64,000 bases of DNA, from assembly GCF_005049285.1 (NCBI RefSeq), contig NZ_SOSC01000005.1:166912-230911 (forward strand), read 5' to 3'. Position numbers and translations under genes: made by a program. How positions within the stretch are numbered: the first letter of the stretch is position 1; every line of letters begins with the position of its first letter. Origin of the DNA: Halorientalis salina. Its GTDB lineage: Archaea > Halobacteriota > Halobacteria > Halobacteriales > Haloarculaceae. Positions 28,830 to 37,687 of this stretch are shown here, piece after piece. The notes under the pieces were generated by a model. That model had not been told where the DNA came from. It worked only from the letters and a program-made list of their open reading frames with translations, and ran no database searches.

Positions 28830-29902
28830 AGGTGTATCCGAAGATTCCGCGATACGATCACCCGGTCGTCCCGACGGGTTTCTTCGACCGGACGGATCTG
28901 ACGCTGCTGGAGAAGTTCGACGGGAGTTCGTTCCGGTTCACGTTGTACGACGACCGCTATGCGGACCGGTATCCGAATCCGGTCGTCACAGCCGCGGACG
29001 GTGACGGGAGTCTGGTGTTTGGAACGCGCAAGACGATCCGGGGGAGTCACCGGGATTCACTCGACGACATCGACGGTGGGCTACACCGAGCCGTTCACTG
29101 TCTCCGGGAGGGCGTCGATACCGCTGCACTCCGGGCGCTCCACACGGAGTTCGACGAGCCTCTGATCGTCTACGCCGAGAACCTCGTCTATTCGACGCTC
29201 GACTACGGATACACGGACCAATCCCTCCCCGCACTGATTGGATTCGATATACTGCCGTATTCGGCCATAGAGACCATGACGGCCCCGGGAAACCCCTACG
29301 AGGAGACGTTCGAGGGGTTTTGTGATCTTGAGACCGCCCGGGAAGTGTTCGATCGAATCCGGATTCCCGACGTACCGACCGAGAGATCGTTCACTCCGGC
29401 GACGGTTCTCGGCAGCCCCGGGAAAGAGTTCGATCCCGAGTCGTACACCTTCCCGAGGTCGTCGCTGGCCAACGACGTTCGCGTCGAGGGTGTCGTAGTT
29501 CGGAGCGATGAATCGGGTCGCCGGGTAAAACTCGTCCGCGACGAGTTCGAGGAACTGAACCGAGAGCAGTTCGGGCAACAGCCAGACGAGGCGGAATCGG
29601 GTGCGGAGTTCGTCGTCGCGACGTACTGTACGCCAGCCCGTATCCGGAAGCAAGTGCGAACGATGGTTCTTGAGGAGGGTCGAGAGTTCGGTCCGCACCT
29701 GAACGACGATCTCTATCCTCGGGTTGTCGAGGATATCTGGGCCGAACACTGGCAAGACCTGATGGACCTCGACGTGTCGTTTACGCCGGCCGACGTCTAT
29801 CCGCTGGTCGCTGAGCGCTGCATCACTGAACTCCGGAAGATGGAGACCAACGCCGAACTGAACGACACTGATCCGACGACGATCTGGGAACACCTCTCGT
29901 GA
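28826..29902 (+). CDS. RNA ligase-fold protein 2 (Rnl2-like nucleotidyltransferase)
   Basis: A 358-residue homologue of the preceding protein: motif I EKFDG (Lys30), motif III VYAEN (Glu118), motif IIIa LIGFDIL (137-143), motif IV VEGVVVRS (Glu221), and motif V VKLV (Lys235). It has extra insertions between motifs I and III and between IIIa and IV. All catalytic positions are present, so neither ligase looks dead. The ATGA overlap means strict coupling, and the two could form a heterodimer or act on different RNA ends. Confidence 0.85.
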   Translation: MKVYPKIPRYDHPVVPTGFFDRTDLTLLEKFDGSSFRFTLYDDRYADRYPNPVVTAADGDGSLVFGTRKTIRGSHRDSLDDIDGGLHRAVHCLREGVDTAALRALHTEFDEPLIVYAENLVYSTLDYGYTDQSLPALIGFDILPYSAIETMTAPGNPYEETFEGFCDLETAREVFDRIRIPDVPTERSFTPATVLGSPGKEFDPESYTFPRSSLANDVRVEGVVVRSDESGRRVKLVRDEFEELNREQFGQQPDEAESGAEFVVATYCTPARIRKQVRTMVLEEGREFGPHLNDDLYPRVVEDIWAEHWQDLMDLDVSFTPADVYPLVAERCITELRKMETNAELNDTDPTTIWEHLS

Positions 29903-30004
29903 ACGAGGGCAATCGCGACGCCACAGAGCCGACTGCAAAACAGGAGTGTGCTTCGGCAGTTCAATTACGCACACCCTGTACCAAGTGAAATACAGCCAAC
30001 ACAC

Positions 30005-30289
30005 TCAAAACCGGTCAGACTGATTCAGTGCTTCCATCAGGATTTTGCGATCCCGCAACAGACGATTTTCGAGGTAGCTCCCTTCTCCCTGGCCACCGCC
30101 AGTATGATTCGATTCGGTAACACCAAGGAATGACTGTTCTTTGAGAAGACGATAGACTCTGTCTTCCGTCAGTGGTTCAGAGGCCAATCTCTCGGCTATC
30201 GTTTTGTATAGTAAGATAACGACTGTATTGACAAGTGAGTCCGACTTGTGAATCCTCAGCCTTTGTTTCGACAGCACACCACTAATCAA
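30005..30289 (-). CDS. Hypothetical protein
   Basis: A 94-residue protein of ordinary, less acidic composition (MISGVLSKQRLRIHKSD...). It contains a Gly-rich turn (TGGGQGEGSYLENRLL) that might be a wing of a DNA-binding domain. It converges on the RNA-ligase operon. No homologue is recognised and coding status is only probable. Confidence 0.45.
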   Translation of the reverse strand: MISGVLSKQRLRIHKSDSLVNTVVILLYKTIAERLASEPLTEDRVYRLLKEQSFLGVTESNHTGGGQGEGSYLENRLLRDRKILMEALNQSDRF

Positions 30290-30630
30290 GCCTTCTGAAA
30301 CTTCGTTTACTTAGATTCAGGGTGGACATCCTAACTAAACGGTTTTCGAAAACCGTTCACTCAGAGACCATCACCGAGCTTGACCCTTTAACAGCGACCG
30401 AACACCGGTCTGGTACCAATTCGTGGCACCCGAAGGACCACTCGATTAACTTCCTGCTCTATCCGTACCCGCGTCTTCGTGTGGAATGGAGAATTCTTGC
30501 ACACCGGAAAATGCATTGTGAGGATCAGTGCCAGGATCCAGATGGATGAATCACCCGCCGTAACGTACCTATCGAGCTCTCCCTCTCAAATCCGGACCCA
30601 ACTATCTTCGAGGCGGGTTTTGAGGAAGAT
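30290..30630. other. Gene-free interval with a 20-bp perfect palindrome
   Basis: No convincing gene is present. AACGGTTTTCGAAAACCGTT at 30338-30357 is a perfect 20-bp palindrome, 49 nt upstream of the minus-strand start at 30289. It is a good candidate operator or resolution site. The rest is AT-richer spacer. Confidence 0.55.
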
Positions 30631-30834
30631 TCAGCCCCGACAGTCGTGCGATCGAATCCGCTCAACCATCCCAAGTCGTCCGCAGACAGGGCATTCCATC
30701 AAATCTTCCTGTGACTCTGCGTCGAACTCCTGTAAGGCCGCCCGTAGATGCCCAATCACAGCAGGATGGACAGCCCGAGTGTACGCCTGGGCCAGTTGGT
30801 GGCGAACGGCTTTAGTATCCACTCGCTTTTTCAT
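30631..30834 (-). CDS. Small C-terminal zinc-finger protein
   Basis: A 67-residue protein whose end has CPVCG...IRSHDC, a possible single zinc finger. It overlaps the upstream gene by ATGA, so both are made together. This two-gene arrangement sits among small accessory regulators. Function unknown. Confidence 0.6.
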   Translation of the reverse strand: MKKRVDTKAVRHQLAQAYTRAVHPAVIGHLRAALQEFDAESQEDLMECPVCGRLGMVERIRSHDCRG

Positions 30835-31106
30835 ACACCACTCACCCGGTCAGCCAGCGCATCGCCGAAGTGTTCGTACAGTCGGCGATCAGCCCAGCCG
30901 CGTTTCTGCGCAACGAAGGCCATCCACTCGTCGATGCTTGCATCCACTAATTCGGCTACGTGCTCACGGTCGCCATCGGGGGCAACCGCGACGACAAAAC
31001 CGGAGACAGTGTTGTAGATGTGATCGGTACCAGTCGCGTCCGTGCCACAGAAGAGCCATCGTGGCCGGACGGAAACGTTTTCAGCTGTACGCGTGTTTGT
31101 TGCCAT
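30831..31106 (-). CDS. Conserved accessory hypothetical
   Basis: A 91-residue protein with a hydrophobic core strand (GFVVAVAPDGDREHV) and an amphipathic tail (AFVAQKRGWADRRLYEHF). ATG 31106 was chosen over one four codons upstream. A GC-rich hairpin (cgcctg...caggcg) lies about 30-50 nt upstream. It is coupled to the zinc-finger gene downstream. Confidence 0.6.
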   Translation of the reverse strand: MATNTRTAENVSVRPRWLFCGTDATGTDHIYNTVSGFVVAVAPDGDREHVAELVDASIDEWMAFVAQKRGWADRRLYEHFGDALADRVSGV

Positions 31107-31229
31107 GGGTTCTCTCAAGATTCAGGAACCCCAGCTCGCCTGTATCAGCAGGCGGGCGACTTTCTGCGTAATATCGCCCCATAGAGCCGGTGTTCCTATC
31201 TAATTGTATGTACCGAAGGGACCATAATA

Positions 31230-31245
31230 CTTTTGCTATTGGTAA
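31230..31245 (+). promoter_or_regulatory. Box shared by two small wHTH genes (copy 1)
   Basis: CTTTTGCTATTGGTAA lies 21-36 nt before the plus-strand wHTH gene at 31266. A near-identical box occurs in the same relative orientation upstream of the convergent wHTH gene (31781-31796). It overlaps the expected promoter region. Confidence 0.5.
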
Positions 31246-31265
31246 ACTATAGTGGCATACTGAAG

Positions 31266-31481
31266 ATGGCCCAAGGGAAACAAACAGTCTCCGACGAAGA
31301 CATCATTAGCGCGTTCAAGTCCAATGAGGCTCCCTTCATTACGTCAATTGAATTAGCGAATGAGTTCGGGATGACGCGCCAGTGGGCGCACAATCGACTG
31401 CAGGCGCTGCACGATGCAGGCACAATCAAGCGTAAGAAGTCAGGGCCTCGAAACGTAATTTGGTGGTATCCAGACTATTAA
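31266..31481 (+). CDS. Small winged-helix DNA-binding protein
   Basis: A 71-residue wHTH: SIELANEFGMTRQWAHNRLQALHDAG forms the HTH and KRKKSGPRNVIWWYP the wing. It shares the core ELA(D/N)EFG(K/M)TRQWA with the convergent gene at 31732, so the two are paralogues. Their stops overlap by 4 nt in opposite directions. Probably a transcription regulator of the element. Confidence 0.7.
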   Translation: MAQGKQTVSDEDIISAFKSNEAPFITSIELANEFGMTRQWAHNRLQALHDAGTIKRKKSGPRNVIWWYPDY

Positions 31482-31732
31482 TCCTCGCTCCTGGTGTCCG
31501 CCAAATACTGTTCGCCGGTCGGTGAGATCCAGTAGAAGCGTGCGCGACCCCCTGGATTCTTACTTTCGAGATGCCCCTCGTCTTTCAGCTGTTTCAGTCG
31601 TTGATCAGCCCATTGCCGCGTCTTCCCAAACTCATCGGCGAGTTCTCGGGCTGTAAATGCAGGGTCTGGTGACTCGACGAAGAACAACAGTACCTCGCGT
31701 GTCGAGACCGAGGGTTCTGGGCCGCGTGTCAC
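31478..31732 (-). CDS. Small winged-helix DNA-binding protein, paralogue of the convergent gene
   Basis: An 84-residue wHTH with FTARELADEFGKTRQWADQRLKQLKDEGHLE and a wing RARFYWISPTGEQYL. It is convergent with the 71-residue paralogue, 4-nt overlap of the ends. Both have the same upstream box, so cross-regulation is plausible. Confidence 0.7.
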   Translation of the reverse strand: MTRGPEPSVSTREVLLFFVESPDPAFTARELADEFGKTRQWADQRLKQLKDEGHLESKNPGGRARFYWISPTGEQYLADTRSED

Positions 31733-31780
31733 ACCCAGAGTTACAGGAGCGATAAATTAGGCATTCCGCCACAGTTCTAT

Positions 31781-31796
31781 TTACTATTAGCAAAGG
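31781..31796 (-). promoter_or_regulatory. Box shared by two small wHTH genes (copy 2)
   Basis: On the minus strand CCTTTGCTAATAGTAA matches 13 of 16 positions of the box at 31230-31245. It is about 49-64 nt before the wHTH start at 31732. Confidence 0.5.
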
Positions 31797-31998
31797 TTAA
31801 GTGCGCGCTGGAAGTCACTGCTATTCAGACTCTTCGCGGTGGTGTTGTCGCCCACGAAAATGGCGACCGTGTGCCTGCACGGCCGCCGCGTGGAGCCGGA
31901 AACACCGACATGTTCGTTTCGTCCACGAGGGGTATTCAATCCCCCGTACGATCAGTCGCATCGCCCACAACCTCACCAACCACGGGAGTCCGCTTCCG

Positions 31999-32847
31999 AT
32001 GACGGCCCTCGAACACCTGGAAGCCCGTATTGCCGACCTTGTGGCCACTGTCGACGCCCAGCAAGCCAAAATCGATAGCCTCGCAGCTGACCTCGAAGAT
32101 GAACAGAAAGCCCGCCAGGAGACCGAACAGCACCTCATGGAACTCGAAACGACCTGCGAAGAGCAGACTGCCCTCATCGACGCACTCCGAAAACGCACAG
32201 GCACAACCCAATCTCAAATTGCCGAACTCCAGGCTCGCGAACTCGAAAAGGGTGCCCACCTCGAATATGAACATGTCTCACCCACCCAGGAGAAACTCGA
32301 CGTCCCCGATGACCGCCTCGAACGCTTTTCTGACGAGGAGGGTACCCAGCGCGTCCGCCTGCCTGACCACGATGACCCACTCGGCCGCAGCGAAAACACG
32401 CTCCCCACAGCGGATCTCCTGCCGATACAGCAACTCGCCCGTATGGATGAAGAAACGCTCTCGACAGCTACCAATACCAGGGCAGACTACATTGCCGCCC
32501 GCATCTGGGGTGAACGCACTACCCACAGCCTAGGCAGCCTCTGGAAGAAGGGCTGTCGAGAGGTTGCCGCGTACGTCGACGCCAGCGATATTCGCGTGTT
32601 CATCAAGTCGAATCTCGAACGCGAGGACGAATCGCTCAGCCGTGGGTATGCCAAGAAGTTAGCCGGTCGCGCGATGGAGCGGTTACGCGAACTCGCCAAA
32701 TCTCGTGTCTATATCGAACGCCGCACCCATCGCAAGGACGGCCTCGAATACACTGAACGCCGGCTCGTCCTTCCAAGCGATGCCGATATCCCGGGTAGAA
32801 CGACACTCACCGACGACACTCCGGGGACAAACCCTGTCACCGGATAG
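31999..32847 (+). CDS. Coiled-coil protein with C-terminal DNA-binding-like domain
   Basis: A 282-residue protein. Residues about 1-85 form a long coiled coil (ARIADLVATVDAQQAKIDSLAADLEDEQ...). The C-terminal part (about 150-270) is a basic helical domain with a wing-like end (RVYIERRTHRKDGLEYTERRLVL). This layout is common in haloarchaeal plasmids, and a partition or nucleoid-type role is possible but unproven. ATG 31999 begins at the coiled coil. Confidence 0.65.
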   Translation: MTALEHLEARIADLVATVDAQQAKIDSLAADLEDEQKARQETEQHLMELETTCEEQTALIDALRKRTGTTQSQIAELQARELEKGAHLEYEHVSPTQEKLDVPDDRLERFSDEEGTQRVRLPDHDDPLGRSENTLPTADLLPIQQLARMDEETLSTATNTRADYIAARIWGERTTHSLGSLWKKGCREVAAYVDASDIRVFIKSNLEREDESLSRGYAKKLAGRAMERLRELAKSRVYIERRTHRKDGLEYTERRLVLPSDADIPGRTTLTDDTPGTNPVTG

Positions 32848-33115
32848 GGCTGTCCCCGGGGGTAGGAACACCGCGATGTAACCACGACCACCCACGACAG
32901 GACACTCAGCACACCCCACGCGCTGTTGCTTGCACGGGTCCGTTACTGTGTGGTCTCGCCCTCGAACGGCTCTCGACGGCACTAGCCGGGACCACCCCAA
33001 TGCAGTCCCACCGGGGACAGCGTCTGTCTCCGGGTGGACACACAGCAGAAGTCAGTGACTATCACAGAGGTCAGGTTTCGGCGGGACAGATGAAGTAGTA
33101 CACAGAGGGAAGATT

Positions 33116-33137
33116 TATTCCGTCTGAATTCGGAATA
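33116..33137. promoter_or_regulatory. Inverted repeat just before the DUF7342-type gene
   Basis: Perfect 7-bp arms TATTCCG/CGGAATA with an 8-nt spacer end 6 nt before the start at 33144 and overlap the AT-rich promoter. This is suited to autorepression by the HTH protein. Confidence 0.5.
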
Positions 33138-33143
33138 TTACGT

Positions 33144-33704
33144 ATGGAAGAACCGCGCTCCGAATTGAAGGCAGATGCTGCCGAACGCGGTGAGTCACCG
33201 GACTTCGATACATTGGCCCCACCAGCGGACCTCGTCCGCGGGGACCGAACACGGGACGACTTCTTCGACGCAGTCCTCGGACTTGACAGTCCGGCAACCG
33301 CGAGTGAGGTCGCCGACCTCGCTGGGCACGGTGTCGATGCTGCACGTGAGTATCTGGACTGGTTTGAACGGATGGGGATCGTCACGCAGGTCACGGACTC
33401 GCCGGCCACCTACGAGCGGAACCAGGCGTACCTGAACTGGCGACGCGTCCAGACGCTCCGAACAGACTACACGACAGAGGAACTCCTCGACTTGCTGAAG
33501 ACGGAGTCGGAGCGTGCGGAGACGCTAGCAAGGGAATTTGACGTCGCATCACCCGACGAGATCTCTATCGCACAGTATGCGGCTGAGACCAAACGATCCA
33601 TCGAGGAAGTCTGGGAGGACCGCTCCGCGTGGCAGACGGCTCGTCGCCGGATCGCGCTTCTCGAACGAGCACTCACCACTGAGTCCGGTGACGCCGCCGT
33701 ATGA
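33144..33704 (+). CDS. HTH protein of the haloarchaeal DUF7342 type (copy 1)
   Basis: A 186-residue protein with a wHTH core TASEVADLAGHGVDAAREYLDWFERMGIV and a following YERNQAYLNWRR segment. The C-terminal helical tail contains IAQYA...EVWEDRSAWQTARRRI. It is clearly paralogous to 46753-47280. Copy 2 precedes a TumE-like toxin gene, so this family may be an antitoxin/regulator; here no toxin partner follows. The DUF number is from memory. Confidence 0.75.
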   Translation: MEEPRSELKADAAERGESPDFDTLAPPADLVRGDRTRDDFFDAVLGLDSPATASEVADLAGHGVDAAREYLDWFERMGIVTQVTDSPATYERNQAYLNWRRVQTLRTDYTTEELLDLLKTESERAETLAREFDVASPDEISIAQYAAETKRSIEEVWEDRSAWQTARRRIALLERALTTESGDAAV

Positions 33705-33873
33705 AGCCGACAAATGGGTGGCAACACTCTTGAAACTGGAAATATAGCGGAAAATACGTACTTTCTGACTGAGAACTTGGTCACACACCCACGGTGGGTC
33801 TGTGAGAAGTGGGTATGTGTTTTGATGAAGTCTCCCTTAGGGACACGCCTAGAATCGAACCGGACGGCAGCGA

Positions 33874-35331
33874 CTAGCAGAGGAAGAAATACATCCAAGC
33901 CGGTATGTGAACGATACCGTCCTCATCGTCCAGTACGTCTGAATTGTTGACACAGATTCCGAAATCAGCGTCACGCTCTTCGATGAACTGCTTCAGACCG
34001 CGGAGCGATCGCGATGTGGCGTCACCGTTCTTGACTTCGATCGGAAGGAGGTACTCACTGCTGTCGAGAATGAAGTCGACTTCGCCACCCGAATCGTTGT
34101 AGTAGATGTCCGCGTTTTGGGCGTTCGAGAGGAAGAATTGTAGTCGCCGAGTGTGATCGCAGACAGCCGTTTCGAAGATCGGTCCCATCGCGTCCGGTTT
34201 CTCAAGTGTTGACTCGGCGAGCGTGCCATTCAATGCATTGTAGATCCCGACATCCTGTAGGTAGATTTTCGGCAAGCCACCGGAGGAGTACTCGGAACCG
34301 CTGTATGTCGGACAACGGTTGATCAGATAGAACTCGTCCAAATGCTTCAGATACGCGTCAACTGTTTGTCGGCTAACATCTGCTGATTCGGCGATACTGG
34401 ACTTGCTCACTTTCGATCCTGTCGACGCCGCTATGAGTGAGAGCACTCGAAGCACTTTTTCCGGTTTTTCGACCTGGAACACGTTCGCGAGATCGCCGGT
34501 GACGGTATTCCGCAAGTCAGTGTCCAGAACAGTGTACGAATCTGGGACGGTCTCGTTGAGAACCCCAGGATACCCGCCCTTGAGGAGATACTCATCTTTC
34601 AGTCGCTTCAGCTGTGGCTTTTTATTCTCGTAGAGTCCGAAGAACCGTGAGAGTGCACCACGGAGCGCCGTCGAATCACCCTCGCTTACACTCTCGGCGA
34701 GTTTTGAGCGTAGTTCGGTGGACTCGTCATAAACCGTCTCCTCGTCGATAACTGACTCGTACCGGACGTACTCAATGAATTTCATCGGCATCATGATTCG
34801 CTCGTCCATCCGGCCGATGAGCGTATCACCCGCATCACTCTTAATCAGAGTACTGATCGAGCCAGTAGCGACAAACTGGAGGTTCGAGTACGTATCGGTG
34901 TAGTATTTCAGTGTATCTGCCCAGTTCGGAGCTTTCTGGACCTCGTCGATGAAAACGTAAACTGTCCCATCTACATCCCGGAAGTCTTTCTGGAGGATAT
35001 TGGTCTTGAACGTCTCGATTGCCTCCTCAATCACTCCCTCAGGATTCGAGAGAACCGCACTGTTTTCGATCGTGAGGTAGAGAATTCGATCACCAGGGAT
35101 GTGATCCTCCGTGAGTAGCGATTCGATCAATTGTCCACAGAGCGTCGTTTTCCCTACCTGACGAGGCCCACGGATCGTCATAATCGGCCGCTGGGAAGTC
35201 ATCAATCGCTCTCTGATCTTGTAGAAGTCGCGACGACGATGTTCCGCCTTCTTCAGCGATTCCTGCACTTCCTCGCCTTCCCACCAAAGATTCATCCGAT
35301 TCAGCAGGGCCAGTAGATTTGCTTCGTCCAT
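33874..35331 (-). CDS. AAA+ ATPase with DUF4143 C-terminal domain
   Basis: The 485-residue protein has Walker A IRGPRQVGKTTL (Lys61), Walker B VYVFIDEVQKAPNW and sensor FVATGSIS. A wHTH follows (about 330-350), and a DUF4143 nuclease-like end contains GGEVDFIL...LLPIEVKNG. These ATPases are frequent in accessory regions and their function is unsettled. A near-perfect palindrome lies 31-50 nt upstream. Confidence 0.88.
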   Translation of the reverse strand: MDEANLLALLNRMNLWWEGEEVQESLKKAEHRRRDFYKIRERLMTSQRPIMTIRGPRQVGKTTLCGQLIESLLTEDHIPGDRILYLTIENSAVLSNPEGVIEEAIETFKTNILQKDFRDVDGTVYVFIDEVQKAPNWADTLKYYTDTYSNLQFVATGSISTLIKSDAGDTLIGRMDERIMMPMKFIEYVRYESVIDEETVYDESTELRSKLAESVSEGDSTALRGALSRFFGLYENKKPQLKRLKDEYLLKGGYPGVLNETVPDSYTVLDTDLRNTVTGDLANVFQVEKPEKVLRVLSLIAASTGSKVSKSSIAESADVSRQTVDAYLKHLDEFYLINRCPTYSGSEYSSGGLPKIYLQDVGIYNALNGTLAESTLEKPDAMGPIFETAVCDHTRRLQFFLSNAQNADIYYNDSGGEVDFILDSSEYLLPIEVKNGDATSRSLRGLKQFIEERDADFGICVNNSDVLDDEDGIVHIPAWMYFFLC

Positions 35332-35686
35332 ATCCCTGTTTGAAACGGAAAGCTGATAATATTGTTGACTGCAGTTAACAACATTCCTCGAAGGCTGAGT
35401 ACTGGAGTATACAATATAGCAGTGAAATTAGAAACTGAAGGCCGTGGCATCCGGCCACCGGATGACCGGCCTGCCGAGACAGACTGTTCCAGTTCCAACC
35501 CTCACTCCGAGGGAACCGGAACCATCCGGGACCGGACGCACCGACACCTGATGCGGATATGTCACATCCGGTTGACTGGCGTAATGTTCTATCGATGGTC
35601 CTCTTTTAGATTGAAGACCGGCAGCGTGCCTTCTGGGAAAACTAACATCCGCTCCGGTTCTTTCCCTCCGAATCAGGCTCTCAGAG
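35332..35686. other. Gene-free interval with a 20-bp near-palindrome
   Basis: TTGTTGACTGCAGTTAACAA at 35362-35381 is palindromic except for one mismatched pair and sits just upstream of the DUF4143 ATPase start, a likely operator. Between 35440 and 35580 there are several short CCGG-containing repeats (catccgg, ccggatg, cggatatg). No gene is supported. Confidence 0.5.
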
Positions 35687-37687
35687 TTATTTTTCCGAAC
35701 TCAACACATCCTTCTCGAACCCACTTGCTCTGACTCGCAGTGGGAACCAGCCCTCCTCATCAACACCCAGGAGCGCCTCCGAATACCCGTCCTCATCGTT
35801 CCCAGCCTTCGCGGTCCGGACCCAGTTGGCCTCTCGCTCACTCAGCCCGAACCACTCCGCCAGTTTCGCAGCCTCTTCGTTCACCCGGTGGATGACGGTC
35901 ATCGAACACAGGTTCGCAATCGTCCTGGCCTCCGGCGTCAACGTGAACTCGCCACCCGTCTGCGTGATGAAGTGCAACGAGAGGTCGTAGTGACGACTGT
36001 GCCTGACAGCCATCTCTAGGAATTCCAGTGACGTTGCGTCGTTCATCAGATAGTGCGCTTCGTCGATCACGAAGATGACGCGTTTGTCCGTCTGCTTCGC
36101 GCGCTCATAGACGGCGTTGAACAGCACAGACATCATCAAACTCGTCTCTGTCCGTCCCCGTGCACCCTCTTCTTGATGCAGATCGAGATAGAGAACCTTC
36201 GAGTCGAGGTCGAATTCCGTTGGCTCTGCAAGGTTTGCGAGGTCGCCATCCGGCCGGAATGACGGTCGAAGGTCCGTCAACAGTGACTGGGCATCGTCTT
36301 TGACGCCAGCTATTTCGCCGTCCGTTGGATACCCGAACGAAACAGGGTCGTCCAGCAGATCCTCCAGTACCCCGATGACGTCACGGATCGTCGGTGACGT
36401 TCGGTGATGCGTGTCTGGGTCGCGCGTAATCCCCTGGCGTTCGTAGGCTTCCTGGACTGCTCGGCGAAGCGTCTGTTTCCGATCTTCAAGTGGATTGTTC
36501 GCAACGTGGGTGAAGAAGGTATCACAGAACGTCAGTACCCACGAGATCTGTTCTGCCCACGGATCGAGATCGGGAACTCGATCAAGCACGTGCTGTGGAG
36601 TCGCTTTCAATTCAAGCGGATTGAATCCGCGTCTGCCACCGACTGTAATCCGTTCACCACCGAGGGCGTCGTTCACTGAGGCAAACCCTTCCATCGGATC
36701 GAGCATAACGATCAGCGTCTCCGGGTCGTACATCGCCCGCCTGAGTAGCTGCAGTTTCGTCGAGAATGATTTTCCAGCACCCAATTGTCCGATAACCATC
36801 GAACAGTAGCCCGTCTCCCTGTTGAAGCGATCGAGAATCAACGGACTCTCGTTCAATGCGTAGGTCCCGTATTCGATCCCCGGTTCGGCAAACGTCCCCG
36901 AAACGAAGGGGAACATTGCACCCACGGCACCGGCGAGCATCGGCGTCTTCGCATCGAGCGATTCATTCAGTTTGTCGACGCCGATTGGACTCCCAGAAAT
37001 GAGCGCATCAGACTGTGCCCACCGTGGCAATACTGGTGTGAGGTTCGCGGGTGCACGCCGCGTCGTTTTCTTCACGCTATCAGTCTGGAGGTCCTCGCGG
37101 TCTGTTGCACCAACTGTGAGATACATCGAAACGTCGAACGCACGCATCGACGTATTCCGGAGGACGTCGTACAGTTCGCGGTGGTCTTCGAGGTCTTTCT
37201 GGATGCCACGCGCACTCGCTCGGTGTTTCTCGGAGAGATACTCGAATTCGGCTTCGAGGTCTTCTAGCTGATTCTCCAGTGAGTCGAGCGTTCGCTGGGT
37301 ATCACGCGGGTCGAGATGGAGTGAGATGTCCGTCGTACGTGTATCACTCGAAGAATACAGCGCTTCTAAGAGTCCGTCAGCCGGTGCGTCAGCAAACTCA
37401 CCAATCCAGAGTGTTTGGGTCCAGCTCTCACCAGTCCGGATTGCACCTGGCGTCTGCTCGATCGAAGAGGGTGCGACGATCGATGGGTGAATCTCCGACA
37501 CGTCTTCGAGACGTGCATCTTCTGAGTCGTGTGAAACCGAAATTCCCGAGTCCTCATCTTCGCTGTTAGTGCGTTCCTCACTGGCTGGCTCTTTCTGCTC
37601 GGCCTGCTCATCCGACGGCGTCGATCTGGACTCCTCACCGTCGTCTTCGAGAGCGTCTTCGTCTGGTCGGACGACATCACTACTCAT
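35687..37687 (-). CDS. VirB4/TraC-like conjugation ATPase
   Basis: The 666-residue protein has a disordered acidic N-terminus of about 90 residues, then a VirB4-type region. Walker A is GQLGAGKS (300-307), followed by LDPMEGF and Walker B VIFVIDEAHYLM, with HFITQTGGEF near the end. VirB4 ATPases energise type IV secretion and pilus assembly. ATG 37687 overlaps the preceding gene by ATGA. It is the last gene of the conjugation-like operon. Confidence 0.85.
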   Translation of the reverse strand: MSSDVVRPDEDALEDDGEESRSTPSDEQAEQKEPASEERTNSEDEDSGISVSHDSEDARLEDVSEIHPSIVAPSSIEQTPGAIRTGESWTQTLWIGEFADAPADGLLEALYSSSDTRTTDISLHLDPRDTQRTLDSLENQLEDLEAEFEYLSEKHRASARGIQKDLEDHRELYDVLRNTSMRAFDVSMYLTVGATDREDLQTDSVKKTTRRAPANLTPVLPRWAQSDALISGSPIGVDKLNESLDAKTPMLAGAVGAMFPFVSGTFAEPGIEYGTYALNESPLILDRFNRETGYCSMVIGQLGAGKSFSTKLQLLRRAMYDPETLIVMLDPMEGFASVNDALGGERITVGGRRGFNPLELKATPQHVLDRVPDLDPWAEQISWVLTFCDTFFTHVANNPLEDRKQTLRRAVQEAYERQGITRDPDTHHRTSPTIRDVIGVLEDLLDDPVSFGYPTDGEIAGVKDDAQSLLTDLRPSFRPDGDLANLAEPTEFDLDSKVLYLDLHQEEGARGRTETSLMMSVLFNAVYERAKQTDKRVIFVIDEAHYLMNDATSLEFLEMAVRHSRHYDLSLHFITQTGGEFTLTPEARTIANLCSMTVIHRVNEEAAKLAEWFGLSEREANWVRTAKAGNDEDGYSEALLGVDEEGWFPLRVRASGFEKDVLSSEK

